Positions 1-8,027 of a stretch of 32,282 bases of DNA are shown here, piece after piece (positions within the stretch are counted from its first letter, which is position 1; each line of letters begins with the position of its first letter). The DNA comes from a virus. The notes beneath the pieces are model-generated. The model was not told where the DNA came from, searched no databases, and was given only the letters and a program-made list of their open reading frames with translations. The stretch covers positions 1 to 32,282 of IMG/VR virus record IMGVR_UViG_3300008050_000168; one strand, 5' to 3'. The position numbers were made by a program, and so were the translations under genes.

Positions 1-225
1 CAGGGCCCTGCTCTTGAGGCTTTGAAGGCCCAAGACCAAGGCATGACCGAGGCTTTCAAGAGCCACGGCACCGCCGCAGTTCCCGCCAGCGATGGCAACG
101 AACTGACCGGCATCGCCAAGCGTTTCCGCGACGCTGACCCGTCCCTTTCCCCGGAGCAGGCCATGGCCAAGGCTCTGGAAACCCCCGAAGGCGCAGCGGC
201 TTACTCTAAGTCGCTCGGCTTCTAG
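1..225 (+). CDS. C-terminal end of a head maturation protease/scaffold-like protein (partial)
   Basis: The frame is open from the left edge of the window, so only the last 74 residues are seen. The visible part is Ala/Glu-rich and helical. It ends in a pattern (SLSPEQAMAKALETPEG followed by AAAYSKSLGF) that recalls the C-terminal helix of prohead protease/scaffold proteins of Mu-like and related phages, where 'A..A....P..Y' repeats occur. Its place directly before the decoration and capsid genes supports a head-assembly role. The protease active site, if there is one, lies outside the window. The family call is inference from position and composition. Confidence 0.5.
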   Translation, partial: QGPALEALKAQDQGMTEAFKSHGTAAVPASDGNELTGIAKRFRDADPSLSPEQAMAKALETPEGAAAYSKSLGF

Positions 226-249
226 TCCCGAAACGAAGGAGTAACTGAT

Positions 250-636
250 ATGGCTACCTCTCAAGGCGTGAAGCTGATCTCCGCGGAAGCGGGTTCTTCT
301 GTCACCGTATACCGTCTCGTCACCCAAGCGGCTGACGGACAAATGGATCACGTGGCTGACGCCACCGAAGTCCCCATCGGCGTCGCAGCCGAAACCGTTA
401 CCACCGTTGGGCAATCTTTGCCCGTCGCCATCCCTAACGGCGCTATCGTCAAAATGGAAGCTGGTGCTGCCATCACTATCAACGCCGCGCTGGAAGCAGC
501 CGGTGATGGTACTGGTCGTTGCATCACACACACCACTGGCGCAGGCGACTACAAGGTCGGCACCGCTATGACCGCAGCAGGCGCTGCGGGCGACATCATC
601 GAAGTCCAGTTCCTAGTCGACCTCGACCAAGCCTAG
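250..636 (+). CDS. Capsid decoration/stabilisation protein
   Basis: This 128-residue protein is rich in Ala, Gly, Val and Thr. It has the beta-rich, low-charge character of small head decoration proteins (lambda gpD or DUF2190-like types). Motifs such as ADATEVPIGVA and an ending in IIEVQFLVDLDQA suit that class. A good Shine-Dalgarno sequence (AAGGAG) sits 8 bases before ATG, consistent with strong expression. It lies between the protease/scaffold end and the major capsid gene, the usual place for a decoration protein. No catalytic motif is seen. Confidence 0.65.
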   Translation: MATSQGVKLISAEAGSSVTVYRLVTQAADGQMDHVADATEVPIGVAAETVTTVGQSLPVAIPNGAIVKMEAGAAITINAALEAAGDGTGRCITHTTGAGDYKVGTAMTAAGAAGDIIEVQFLVDLDQA

Positions 637-668
637 GCTTCTAGCCGCAACCATCAAGGAATTCAAAA

Positions 669-1655
669 ATGCCTTTTTCTCAACCGTCGCGGTCTGATGT
701 CCACATCAATGGGCCGCTGTCTAGCATCTCGCTGGCATTCATCCAGTCCGCCGACTCGTTCGTCGCCGATCGCGCTTTCCCGCGTCTCGCCGTCAGCAAG
801 CAGTCGGACACCTACTTCACCTACGACCGCGGCTACTTCAACCGCGCCGAGATGAAGAAGCGCGCCCCCGGTGCCGAAAGCGCCGGTGCAAACTACGCCC
901 TGTCGACGGACAGCTATTCAGCTGACGTCTGGGCATTGCACCGCGACGTGGCCGATCAGGTTCGTGCTAACGCCGACAGCCCGATCAGCCTCGACCGTGA
1001 GGCCACCGAGCTGCTGACCGTCCAGGGTCTTCTTCGCAAGGAAAAGGAGTGGGCGTCTGCTCACTTCGTGACCGGCGTCTGGACCACCGAGCGCGCAGGC
1101 GTCGCTGCTACCCCCACGGGTACGCAGTTCCTCCGCTGGGATAACGCCGCTTCGACTCCGATCGAAGACGTGCGTGGCGGCGTTCGCGCTGTCCAGCAGT
1201 CCACCGGCTTCCGCTGCAACCGCATGGTCTTGGGCCGCGACGTTTACGACGCGCTCCTGGATCACGCCGACGTAGTCGGTCGTCTTGACCGTGGTCAGAC
1301 TTCTGGTCCCGCCATCGTCATGCGTGACGCTCTTGCCGCTCTCTTCGAGATGGACGAGATCCTCGTGATGGACGCCATCGAGAACACTGCCAACGAAGGC
1401 GCGACTAACGTCCACGCATTCATTGGCGGCTCGAACGCTCTCTTGATCTACACGCCCGCATCTCCGGGCCTGATGATCCCCTCCGCTGGTTACACGTTCA
1501 CCTGGAACGGTCTCCTCGGCGGCGGTGCTCTTGCCACGCGCATCTCGCGCATGCGCATGGATCACCTCAAGAGTGACCGCATCGAGATCGAGATGGCATT
1601 CGACCAGAAGCTCGTCGCAGCCGACCTCGGCGCTATGTTCCTCGACGCTGTCTAG
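669..1655 (+). CDS. Major capsid protein
   Basis: This 328-residue protein is the likely HK97-fold shell subunit. The N-terminal part has the pattern of capsid proteins in this phage group: SFVADRAFPRLAVSKQSDTY, then a Tyr/Phe-rich strand, and a long helix around residues 105-130. Later come a 'NRMVLGRDVYDALLDH' segment and a C-terminal beta region ending in EMAFDQKLVAADLGAMF, as in 'capsid, major' families. The ATG follows AAGGA at suitable spacing. It is followed by a perfect 12-bp hairpin, often seen after highly expressed capsid genes. Family identification is from residue patterns and gene order, not from a search. Confidence 0.85.
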   Translation: MPFSQPSRSDVHINGPLSSISLAFIQSADSFVADRAFPRLAVSKQSDTYFTYDRGYFNRAEMKKRAPGAESAGANYALSTDSYSADVWALHRDVADQVRANADSPISLDREATELLTVQGLLRKEKEWASAHFVTGVWTTERAGVAATPTGTQFLRWDNAASTPIEDVRGGVRAVQQSTGFRCNRMVLGRDVYDALLDHADVVGRLDRGQTSGPAIVMRDALAALFEMDEILVMDAIENTANEGATNVHAFIGGSNALLIYTPASPGLMIPSAGYTFTWNGLLGGGALATRISRMRMDHLKSDRIEIEMAFDQKLVAADLGAMFLDAV

Positions 1656-1670
1656 TCCGTGACATCGCAG

Positions 1671-1699
1671 GCCCTGCCCAGCTTCGTGCTGGGCAGGGC
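1671..1699 (+). terminator. Perfect hairpin after the capsid gene
   Basis: GCCCTGCCCAGC and GCTGGGCAGGGC form a perfect 12-bp stem around the loop TTCGT, starting 16 bases after the capsid stop codon. No T-run follows, so it may be a partial terminator, a Rho-linked site or a 3'-end stabiliser of capsid mRNA, not a full intrinsic terminator. Confidence 0.6.
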
Positions 1700-1741
1700 T
1701 CGCACCTCTCCCCCAACACCCCCAAACCAACACCGAACACC

Positions 1742-2086
1742 ATGGGACTCCGACACTGGAAACAACACTTCGCGGCTGACGCTGATATGGTCTTCTCCCG
1801 AAGGATGAAGCTCGGCATCTGCGGAATTACAACCGTAGAACCCGGCACACCGGTCACCGACGAGATGAAGGTCATCTTGGGCCGCAACCGTCTACGCAAC
1901 TGGTGGGAAGCCAAGTACATCGAGCTGGCCCGTTTCGACGGCGACGAAGGGAAGCAACTTCCCCGCGAAGAATGCGATCACGTGCTCTTCGAGGCACCCC
2001 CGGCACTCACCGAAGAAGAACTGATCGAGCGTATCAGCGGTACGCCCATTGAGATCGAAGACGAGCCCACGGAGTCGCCCTTCTAA
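1742..2086 (+). CDS. Head-tail region protein of unknown function
   Basis: This 114-residue protein is acidic at its C-terminus (EELIERISGTPIEIEDEP). It has a Trp/Arg/Lys-rich middle (RNRLRNWWEAKYIELARF). I do not recognise a family with certainty. Its place between the capsid gene and the neck protein is where head-tail connector genes lie. The ATG has no Shine-Dalgarno sequence; the 42 bases before it are C/A-rich with almost no G. Its stop overlaps the next ATG by one base, so the two are probably translationally coupled. Confidence 0.6.
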   Translation: MGLRHWKQHFAADADMVFSRRMKLGICGITTVEPGTPVTDEMKVILGRNRLRNWWEAKYIELARFDGDEGKQLPREECDHVLFEAPPALTEEELIERISGTPIEIEDEPTESPF

Positions 2087-2502
2087 TGGCAGCGTCCAGC
2101 AAGGATCAGATCACCATCATCATCGACGGGCTCGAAAGCTCTGCCGAGCAGGTGATCAAGAAACTGACGCTGGACATCGTCGCAAACCTGACTAAGGCTC
2201 CGTCCGAAGGTGGTACGCCTGTGGCCACCGGATGGGCGCGGGCCAACTGGATGCCCAACGTGGGCAAGCCTATCACCGAGCCTGTCGGCTCACCTAGGAA
2301 CGTGGCAGCCACGCAAGGCAGCCAACAGGCTGGCCTGGGTTCGGTATTAGGTTACCGGCTCCGAGGTGGTCCCGTCTACATCACCAACAACGTCCCCTAC
2401 ATCCTTCGCCTGAATGACGGCAGCTCGGCACAAGCCCCTGCTGGTTTCGTGCAGGCCGCCATCCAGCTCGCAGTCACTCAAGTGCGAAGCATCGCAGCAT
2501 GA
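2086..2502 (+). CDS. Neck/tail-completion protein (HK97 gp10-like)
   Basis: This 138-residue protein has an N-terminal helix and then PVATGWARANWMPNVG, matching the 'TG.lr.nW' region of HK97 gp10-like neck proteins. It has the family's C-terminal signature VYITNNVPYILRLNDGSS, followed by APAGFVQAAI. Such proteins join the head to the tail or complete the tail top. It starts on the stop of the previous gene and its TGA overlaps the next ATG (ATGA), a tight assembly operon. Confidence 0.8.
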   Translation: MAASSKDQITIIIDGLESSAEQVIKKLTLDIVANLTKAPSEGGTPVATGWARANWMPNVGKPITEPVGSPRNVAATQGSQQAGLGSVLGYRLRGGPVYITNNVPYILRLNDGSSAQAPAGFVQAAIQLAVTQVRSIAA

Positions 2503-2912
2503 CAAGCGTCACCATCAACGAGGCCCGCGAGGCCATCTACCAGCGGTTCGTGGACAACACGACACTGGCGTCGAGTGCGTATACGTTCAGCAGTGAGAAA
2601 TTCAACGCGCCCACGGATACAAACTGGGCACGTGTTACCGTCAACCATGAAGCAGGCGAGCAGGACTCCCTCGGAAAGGTTGGCAATCGTAAGTACCTAC
2701 GCAAGGGCCGCGTCCTTGTGCAGATCTTTGGACCCGTGGATCAGGGCTTGCGCTCCCTGGACCTCTTGGCTGATGCCACGCGGGACATTTTCGAGGGCAC
2801 CCATTTTTCGGGGCTCTACTTCATCAGCGCAGACGTCCGCGAGTCTGGACAGGACGGCGAGTGGTTTCAGCTCGTCGTCGATGCCCCCTTCGACTACCAG
2901 GAAACAAAATAA
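2499..2912 (+). CDS. Tail terminator protein (gpU/DUF4128-like)
   Basis: The 137-residue protein has an order typical of tail terminators: a helix EAREAIYQRFVDNT, then WARVTVNHEAGEQDSLG, GRVLVQIFGP, a Gly-Leu-Arg helix, and ending in FQLVVDAPFDY. This matches the DUF4128/gpU-like fold that caps the tail tube at its head-proximal end and sets final tail length. ATGA overlap with the neck gene and direct adjacency to the tail tube gene agree with this role. Confidence 0.75.
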   Translation: MTSVTINEAREAIYQRFVDNTTLASSAYTFSSEKFNAPTDTNWARVTVNHEAGEQDSLGKVGNRKYLRKGRVLVQIFGPVDQGLRSLDLLADATRDIFEGTHFSGLYFISADVRESGQDGEWFQLVVDAPFDYQETK

Positions 2913-2914
2913 CC

Positions 2915-4429
2915 ATGGCACGTTCACTAACCAACAATCTCGCGATGGCCGTGGCCATCGAGACCACGATCGGCACGCTGCCTGCAACCCCCCTCTGGGT
3001 CAAGCTGGAGCCGAACACGCTCGGCGCATATGGCGCGTCGATTACCACCGTCCCCCGAAACCCGATCTCCAATACTCGCCAGCAGCGTAAGGGTTCCGTC
3101 ACGGACCTGGACAGCACCGTCGAGTGGGAAGGCGACCTGACGAAGGATCACGCGATGACCTTCATCGAGGGCTTCATCTTTTCGCAACGTCAGAACAACA
3201 CCCTGATGGAACGCATCCAGGCAGGAGCGGACTACGACACGCTGGCCGCCGTCGCGACGCCCGAGTACAGCCATGACGCCCTGTCTGCTGCGCTCGTCGC
3301 TGGCACGTTGGTCTACGCCCGAGGCTTCACGACTTCAGGCAACAACGGCCTGAAGGAAGTGGACGCCGCGAGCACCACGACCCTGACGAAGCTCACCTCG
3401 GCATTGACCGCGGAGACTCCGGCCACCACGACCGGCGCGCGCATCGACGTCTGCGGCTTCCGCCTGACGGACGCCACCTGGGACGACACCGCCAAAAATA
3501 TCGGCTCGGCAGGCACTGACCTGACGACGCTCGGCCTATCTGTCGGCCAGCTGATCCGCTTCGGCTCTGACGAGAATGCTGCGGGCACCGGCCAACTGGC
3601 TGGGCGCATCACGGCGATCGTCGCTGCGACCATCACCGTCGACAAGATCCAGAACCTCGGCACGTCCACCATCAACGGCGGCGGCAACGTGACCGCCACG
3701 GATGTCGACCTGCTCTATGGACCGTTCATCAAGAACGTGGCCGTAAGCGACTCGGACTTCCTGACCCGCTACTTCCAGTTCGAGCTGGTCTATGATGACC
3801 TACAAGAGCCCACCGGCACCGGCGACGAGTACGAGTACGCGATCGGCAACCTCTGCAACGAGCTAACCTTCAACACTCCCGGCCAAGACAAGGCCACCTT
3901 GGGCTTCGGCTTCGTCGGCACCAACTCCGACGACATCACGACGACCCGGAAAGGTAACACGGCCAACGCCGTCGAGCCCGTGCAGACCGCAGCCTTCAAC
4001 ACCGCGGCCAGCTTCGCTCGCCTGAACCTGACGGACGCATCCGAGAACAGTCTCGGCGCGTGCTTCAAGTCTCTGACGTTGACGCTGGGCAACGAAGTTT
4101 CCCCGGAGAAGTGCCTCGGCACCCTGGGTGCCTTGTTCATGAACACCGGCAACTTCACTGTCAGTATGGACGCCGAGCTGCTCTTCACGGACAGCGACCT
4201 CGCCCAGGCTGTGAAGGATAACCAGACGGTGACCATGGACTTCTTGCTGGAGAACGACGACGGTGCCATTGCCCTGGACATCCCGTCTATGACACTGGGC
4301 GGCGGCGCTAAGAGCTACCCGGTCAACGAGTCGATCAAGATCTCGGTCACCGGTTCGGCATTCGCTGACGATACCCTGGACACCAGCCTCGGATTTACGG
4401 AGTTCCCGTACTTCCCGAGCGTGGCCTAA
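2915..4429 (+). CDS. Major tail (tube) protein
   Basis: The ATG at 2915 is chosen because it directly follows the previous stop and begins MARSLTNNLAMAVAIE, a common start of tail tube proteins. An in-frame upstream start at 2861 would lie inside the tail terminator gene. The product is 504 residues, longer than minimal tube proteins. The middle (about residues 130-270) is Thr/Ala/Gly-rich and may be an inserted domain. The C-terminal half (LTLTLGNEVSPEKCLG, LFMNTGNFTVSMDAELLF) matches the tube fold with paired strands. No Shine-Dalgarno sequence precedes the start. A strong hairpin follows the gene. Confidence 0.8.
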   Translation: MARSLTNNLAMAVAIETTIGTLPATPLWVKLEPNTLGAYGASITTVPRNPISNTRQQRKGSVTDLDSTVEWEGDLTKDHAMTFIEGFIFSQRQNNTLMERIQAGADYDTLAAVATPEYSHDALSAALVAGTLVYARGFTTSGNNGLKEVDAASTTTLTKLTSALTAETPATTTGARIDVCGFRLTDATWDDTAKNIGSAGTDLTTLGLSVGQLIRFGSDENAAGTGQLAGRITAIVAATITVDKIQNLGTSTINGGGNVTATDVDLLYGPFIKNVAVSDSDFLTRYFQFELVYDDLQEPTGTGDEYEYAIGNLCNELTFNTPGQDKATLGFGFVGTNSDDITTTRKGNTANAVEPVQTAAFNTAASFARLNLTDASENSLGACFKSLTLTLGNEVSPEKCLGTLGALFMNTGNFTVSMDAELLFTDSDLAQAVKDNQTVTMDFLLENDDGAIALDIPSMTLGGGAKSYPVNESIKISVTGSAFADDTLDTSLGFTEFPYFPSVA

Positions 4430-4437
4430 TCTGTTAC

Positions 4438-4473
4438 AAACTAGGGGCACCCGCAGATGGGTGTCCCTAGTTT
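4438..4473 (+). terminator. Hairpin terminator after the tail tube gene
   Basis: AAACTAGGGGCACCC pairs with GGGTGTCCCTAGTTT (15 bp with one G-U pair) around the loop GCAGAT. The 3' arm ends in TTT followed by AC, so the U-run is short. It lies 8 bases after the tail tube stop, which suggests partial termination that keeps tube protein above the downstream tail proteins. Confidence 0.7.
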
Positions 4474-4504
4474 ACAACCTCAACCCCAAACCCCCATATC
4501 AACC

Positions 4505-4960
4505 ATGTCTAAATTCGGACACCTAAAGGCGCTGTCAGTCACTGGCGACGACACTGCCGACTATGTCTTCTACGAGATCGAAGGCGCGCCCACCCTCGTC
4601 GTATCCCCGGCCACCTCGGTCAATAAGCCCTTCATGAACGCAGTCATGCGGAAGTCGAAGGCAGCCGCCCGCAAGATGCGCAGCCGCAGAGGGCAGACGC
4701 CCACCGAGGCGCAGCTGCTGGAGGTCCGCCGTCAAGACGTGGCGATCTTTGTGGAGTTCATCGTCAAGGGTTGGTCGAACGTCATGGACAAGGACGGCAA
4801 GCAGGTTGAGTTCAATGCCGAGGAGTGCTCCGACTTCCTGCTGGCCATTCCCGCCGACCTCTTCGACGACCTCCGGGCCTTCTGCCTGGACATCTCAAAC
4901 TTCCGCGACGTCGAGCCCTCCATGGATCCCGAGGAGCAGGAGGAGCTGACGGGAAACTGA
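4505..4960 (+). CDS. Tail assembly chaperone, short form (gpG-like)
   Basis: The start at 4505 (MSKFGHLKALSV) follows a G-free leader; an in-frame ATG at 4457 lies inside the terminator hairpin and is rejected. The 151-residue product is mostly helical, with a basic patch (RKSKAAARKMRSRRGQTP) and an acidic C-terminus (DPEEQEELTGN). Position between tail tube and tape measure genes, plus the slippery GGGAAAC at its last sense codons, identifies it as the short chaperone that binds the tape measure protein during tail assembly. Confidence 0.85.
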   Translation: MSKFGHLKALSVTGDDTADYVFYEIEGAPTLVVSPATSVNKPFMNAVMRKSKAAARKMRSRRGQTPTEAQLLEVRRQDVAIFVEFIVKGWSNVMDKDGKQVEFNAEECSDFLLAIPADLFDDLRAFCLDISNFRDVEPSMDPEEQEELTGN

Positions 4961-5313
4961 AGCGGCGGCTGCTCTGGGAGCTGGAATACGACCAGAAGCA
5001 GTTCGCCATCGACGCCCACTATGTTCAGAATCGACCCCTCCCGCGCGCCATGCAGGAGCTGGTCGACAACGAGCCCGAGCTGGAGGAGTTCGAGGGCTTC
5101 TACCTGAAGGCATTCTGGCAGCTAATTACGGAGCGCAGGGGCGGCCACGTCATCCCGCATTCAGAGATCCGAGAATATGGGTCTCAAAATGGGCTTGATT
5201 CTGATATGATTGGCACACTCGTTGACGTGATCTGGGGTCTCGAAAGGGCGCACTCGGATTGGCTCAACGGTGAGCGCGACCGCATCAAACGAATGAACCA
5301 GAAAAATGACTGA
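4505..5313 (+). CDS. Tail assembly chaperone, frameshifted long form (gpGT-like)
   Basis: A -1 shift on the slippery heptamer at 4951-4957 joins the 151-residue short form to 118 further residues, giving about 269 residues. The added part begins LKRRLLWELEYDQKQFAI and has no start codon of its own at the right place. It ends eight bases inside the tape measure gene. In lambda, the analogous G and GT proteins are made in a fixed ratio and both are needed for tail assembly but absent from the virion. The shift is inferred from sequence and context. Confidence 0.85.
4951..4957 (+). other. Programmed -1 ribosomal frameshift site GGGAAAC
   Basis: In the zero frame the heptamer reads G GGA AAC and is followed at once by TGA. 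It fits the X XXY YYZ rule, and the -1 frame continues open as CTG AAG CGG to 5313. Lambda uses GGGAAAG at the same place. The immediate stop codon after the P/A-site codons is a common helper of -1 shifting. Confidence 0.88.
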
Positions 5314-8026
5314 CTTCCGTATCAACGTGATCGTCGACCCGAGTCGCGCCAAGCGCGGCGCGGCGCAGGTGGAGAAGTCACTCGACCGGATGACAGGGAA
5401 GGCCAATAACTTAGGTTCGGCCCTCCGGCGCGCCATCGGCTTCCTGGGCGTCGGGCTACTCGCTCGCCAAGCTATCGGCACCCTGGCCAGCTTCTCGCAG
5501 GAGATGTCGACGGTCGCAGCGGTGACTCACGCAACCGAGCAAGAGTTTGCTGCGCTCGAAGAGCGTGCGATCAGCCTCGGCACGAACACGCGATTCACCG
5601 CGACGCAGGCGGCGGAAGGTATGGTCGTCCTGGCTCGTGCTGGATTAGATACATCGGAAGCGATCGATTCAGTGGGCGCTGCGCTAATGCTGGCGCAGGC
5701 TGGTGCCCTTAGCATCGCGCAGGCTGCTGAGATCTCCACCACGGCCATCAAAGTATTTGGCAAGGATGCGAAAGACGCAGCCGACGTATCCGACGTTCTC
5801 GTGCTCGCCGCGAACAGTGCGAAGACCAACGTCACCCAACTAGGGCAGGCGTTCACGTTCGCAGCCACCGACGCGGCCGCACTGGGTATCGACCTGGAGA
5901 CCACCGCAGCCGCAGCCGCTACGCTCGCAGAAGGTGGCCTGACTGCTACGCGAGCAGGTACAGGTCTGCGCTCCGTATTGCAGTCACTATCTGCCCCGAC
6001 CAGGGAAGCCGAGAAGGCAATCAAGGACGCGGGACTGAAGATGTCCGACGTGAACATCGAGTCCCACGGACTCGAAGGTGCGCTGAAGAACATCGGCCCC
6101 GCAATGCAGGACTCTGGGTTCCGTGCTGCGGTCTTCGGTAAGCGGTTCGGAGCTGCTGCGCTTATCCTCCAGAGTAACCTCCCCATGATCGAGGAAATGA
6201 AGGGGAAGTTCGAGAACCTGGGCGGCGAAGCCCAGCGGGTCGCGGATGAGATGGACGATAACCTGAACGGCTCTATCCTCGCGATGAAGTCCGCATTCGA
6301 GGGCCTGATCCTACGGCTCGGCCAGAACGGAATGCAGGGTGCATTCCGGGGCCTCGTCGATACGATCACCAACGGCCTGCGGGCTGCGGCAGATAACGTC
6401 GAGCAGTTCATCCGCGTGGTCGAGGGGCTGGCATTCGTGCTGTCCGTCAATCTCGCACGCCGAGCCATCCCCGCAGTGATCGCGCAGGTGAAGGCGCTCG
6501 GCGTCGCCATCGCGACCAACCCCATCGGGGCGATGGCCACCGTGATCACCTTGGCGATCGGCTACCTGATCGCATTCCGTAAAGAGATCAAGCTAACTGG
6601 GGACGGCGTGACGACCATGGCCGACTTCATGACGGCAGCGTGGGACGGCATCCAGGACGGTCTGCAAGCCGTTAGCGAAGCCTTCGAGGGTGCTGGTCAA
6701 GCAATCAACGAAAGTCTGGGCGGTGCCTTCGACGGCTTCCAGCTGGACATGCAGACGGTGCTCCTGGGACTATCTACCTTCGCCGATACGGCGATCGGCA
6801 TCATGCTCGCCCTAGGTAATAGCCTAGTGGAACTCTTCACTGGACTGCCCAAGGCCGTGGGCTCCGGTATCCTTCAGGTCCTATCTGGCATCAACAACTT
6901 CATCGAAAGTGCCACCGATCACGCGCGGGCATTCTTCAATGCCATTGGATCGACTGCGAGGTCCGTCGGCATCGGTCTCGTGAACTTCTTCCGCGAGATT
7001 GACTTGGCGCTTACACAAATTGCCCAGGGTCAGCTCTCTGCGGCACGTGAGACGGTCTCCGGTGCGACTGAATTACTGAAAGGTCAGCTCGGTGGCATCG
7101 GGTCAACATTCGCGAGCACCTTCGAGGGTGAGCTGAAGCAGCTCAAGGGCGAGCGGCTGCTCAAGCCCATCGTGAACATCTTCGAGGGTGCAGGCGAAGA
7201 CATGGCTGCCAACATGACGGCAGGATGGGAGCGGGGTCTGTCGTTCTCTGGGCTGACTGACTTCACGCTGAACACCTTCCAAGCTGCGGACGCTATCGGT
7301 GCAGCTCGTGTAGCTGCCGAGGGTCAGGCAGCCGCGCAGGAGAAGGCCAACGAGCAGACCGCGAAAGCCATCGAGCTGGCTGCCCAGGTGCCCGAGTCCG
7401 TGGAACCTGCTACGCAGTCCGTGGCCAGCTTCGGCGACCAGCTCTCCGGCGGACTGACCGCTGGGCTCCAGGCAGGTGTCGCAGGCATTACCGACGTGTC
7501 GGGTGCAGCCGAGACTCTGATGGTGAACGGCTTCGGTGCAGCCGAAGACGCGCTCGTATCCTTCGCGACCACTGGCGAGGCCGACATCGGCGCTATGGTC
7601 GATGGTATGCTTGAGGACCTAGCACGCCTACTGGCTCGTCAGGCACTCTTCGGGCTGATCTCCAGCTTGGGCGGCGGCGGGTGGGTCGGATCAGCAGCAA
7701 ACGCACTAGGCGGCGGTGGCGGTGGCGGCGACTACGGCGGCGAGCGCGCAGGCGGCGGTCCCGTGAACCCGAATCAGGCATTCCTCGTCGGCGAGGAAGG
7801 CCCCGAACTCTTCGTGCCCCCCGGCGCGGGCAATATCAAAACAGCAGCAGAGACTGCTGGCATGGTCGGCGGCGCTGCCGTACAATCTCCCCCGGTCAAT
7901 GTCACCGTCGTGAACACCTCCGACCCCTCGGACACAATCTCCGCTATGGGATCCGCCCAGGGTACGCAGCTGATCCTGAACGCGATCCAGTCCAACCCCA
8001 CTGTAATCAAGAACAGCCTCCAATAA
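5306..8026 (+). CDS. Tail tape measure protein
   Basis: This 906-residue protein is the largest but one in the window. Residues about 50-230 carry the TIGR01760-type core: FSQEMSTVAAVTHATEQEF, NTRFTATQAAEGMVVLARAG and TTAAAAATLAEGGLTATRAG. Hydrophobic segments in the middle (around residues 370-430 and 490-540) suit the DNA-channel role of tape measures. The C-terminus has a Gly run, then NPNQAFLVGEEGPELFVPPG, a signature of tape-measure ends. It sets tail length; at roughly 0.15 nm per residue the tail would be about 135 nm. The ATG overlaps the end of the chaperone long form by eight bases. Confidence 0.92.
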   Translation: MTDFRINVIVDPSRAKRGAAQVEKSLDRMTGKANNLGSALRRAIGFLGVGLLARQAIGTLASFSQEMSTVAAVTHATEQEFAALEERAISLGTNTRFTATQAAEGMVVLARAGLDTSEAIDSVGAALMLAQAGALSIAQAAEISTTAIKVFGKDAKDAADVSDVLVLAANSAKTNVTQLGQAFTFAATDAAALGIDLETTAAAAATLAEGGLTATRAGTGLRSVLQSLSAPTREAEKAIKDAGLKMSDVNIESHGLEGALKNIGPAMQDSGFRAAVFGKRFGAAALILQSNLPMIEEMKGKFENLGGEAQRVADEMDDNLNGSILAMKSAFEGLILRLGQNGMQGAFRGLVDTITNGLRAAADNVEQFIRVVEGLAFVLSVNLARRAIPAVIAQVKALGVAIATNPIGAMATVITLAIGYLIAFRKEIKLTGDGVTTMADFMTAAWDGIQDGLQAVSEAFEGAGQAINESLGGAFDGFQLDMQTVLLGLSTFADTAIGIMLALGNSLVELFTGLPKAVGSGILQVLSGINNFIESATDHARAFFNAIGSTARSVGIGLVNFFREIDLALTQIAQGQLSAARETVSGATELLKGQLGGIGSTFASTFEGELKQLKGERLLKPIVNIFEGAGEDMAANMTAGWERGLSFSGLTDFTLNTFQAADAIGAARVAAEGQAAAQEKANEQTAKAIELAAQVPESVEPATQSVASFGDQLSGGLTAGLQAGVAGITDVSGAAETLMVNGFGAAEDALVSFATTGEADIGAMVDGMLEDLARLLARQALFGLISSLGGGGWVGSAANALGGGGGGGDYGGERAGGGPVNPNQAFLVGEEGPELFVPPGAGNIKTAAETAGMVGGAAVQSPPVNVTVVNTSDPSDTISAMGSAQGTQLILNAIQSNPTVIKNSLQ

Positions 8027-8027
8027 A

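Noticed and set aside
918-1733. Long minus-strand open frame (271 codons) opposite the capsid gene
   Set aside because: It is antisense to a well-supported capsid gene, has no family pattern, and is explained by codon bias in GC-rich DNA.
5527-6549. Minus-strand open frame of 340 codons opposite the tape measure gene
   Set aside because: It is rich in Ala, Ser and Arg without any motif and mirrors the strongly supported tape measure core; a codon-bias shadow.
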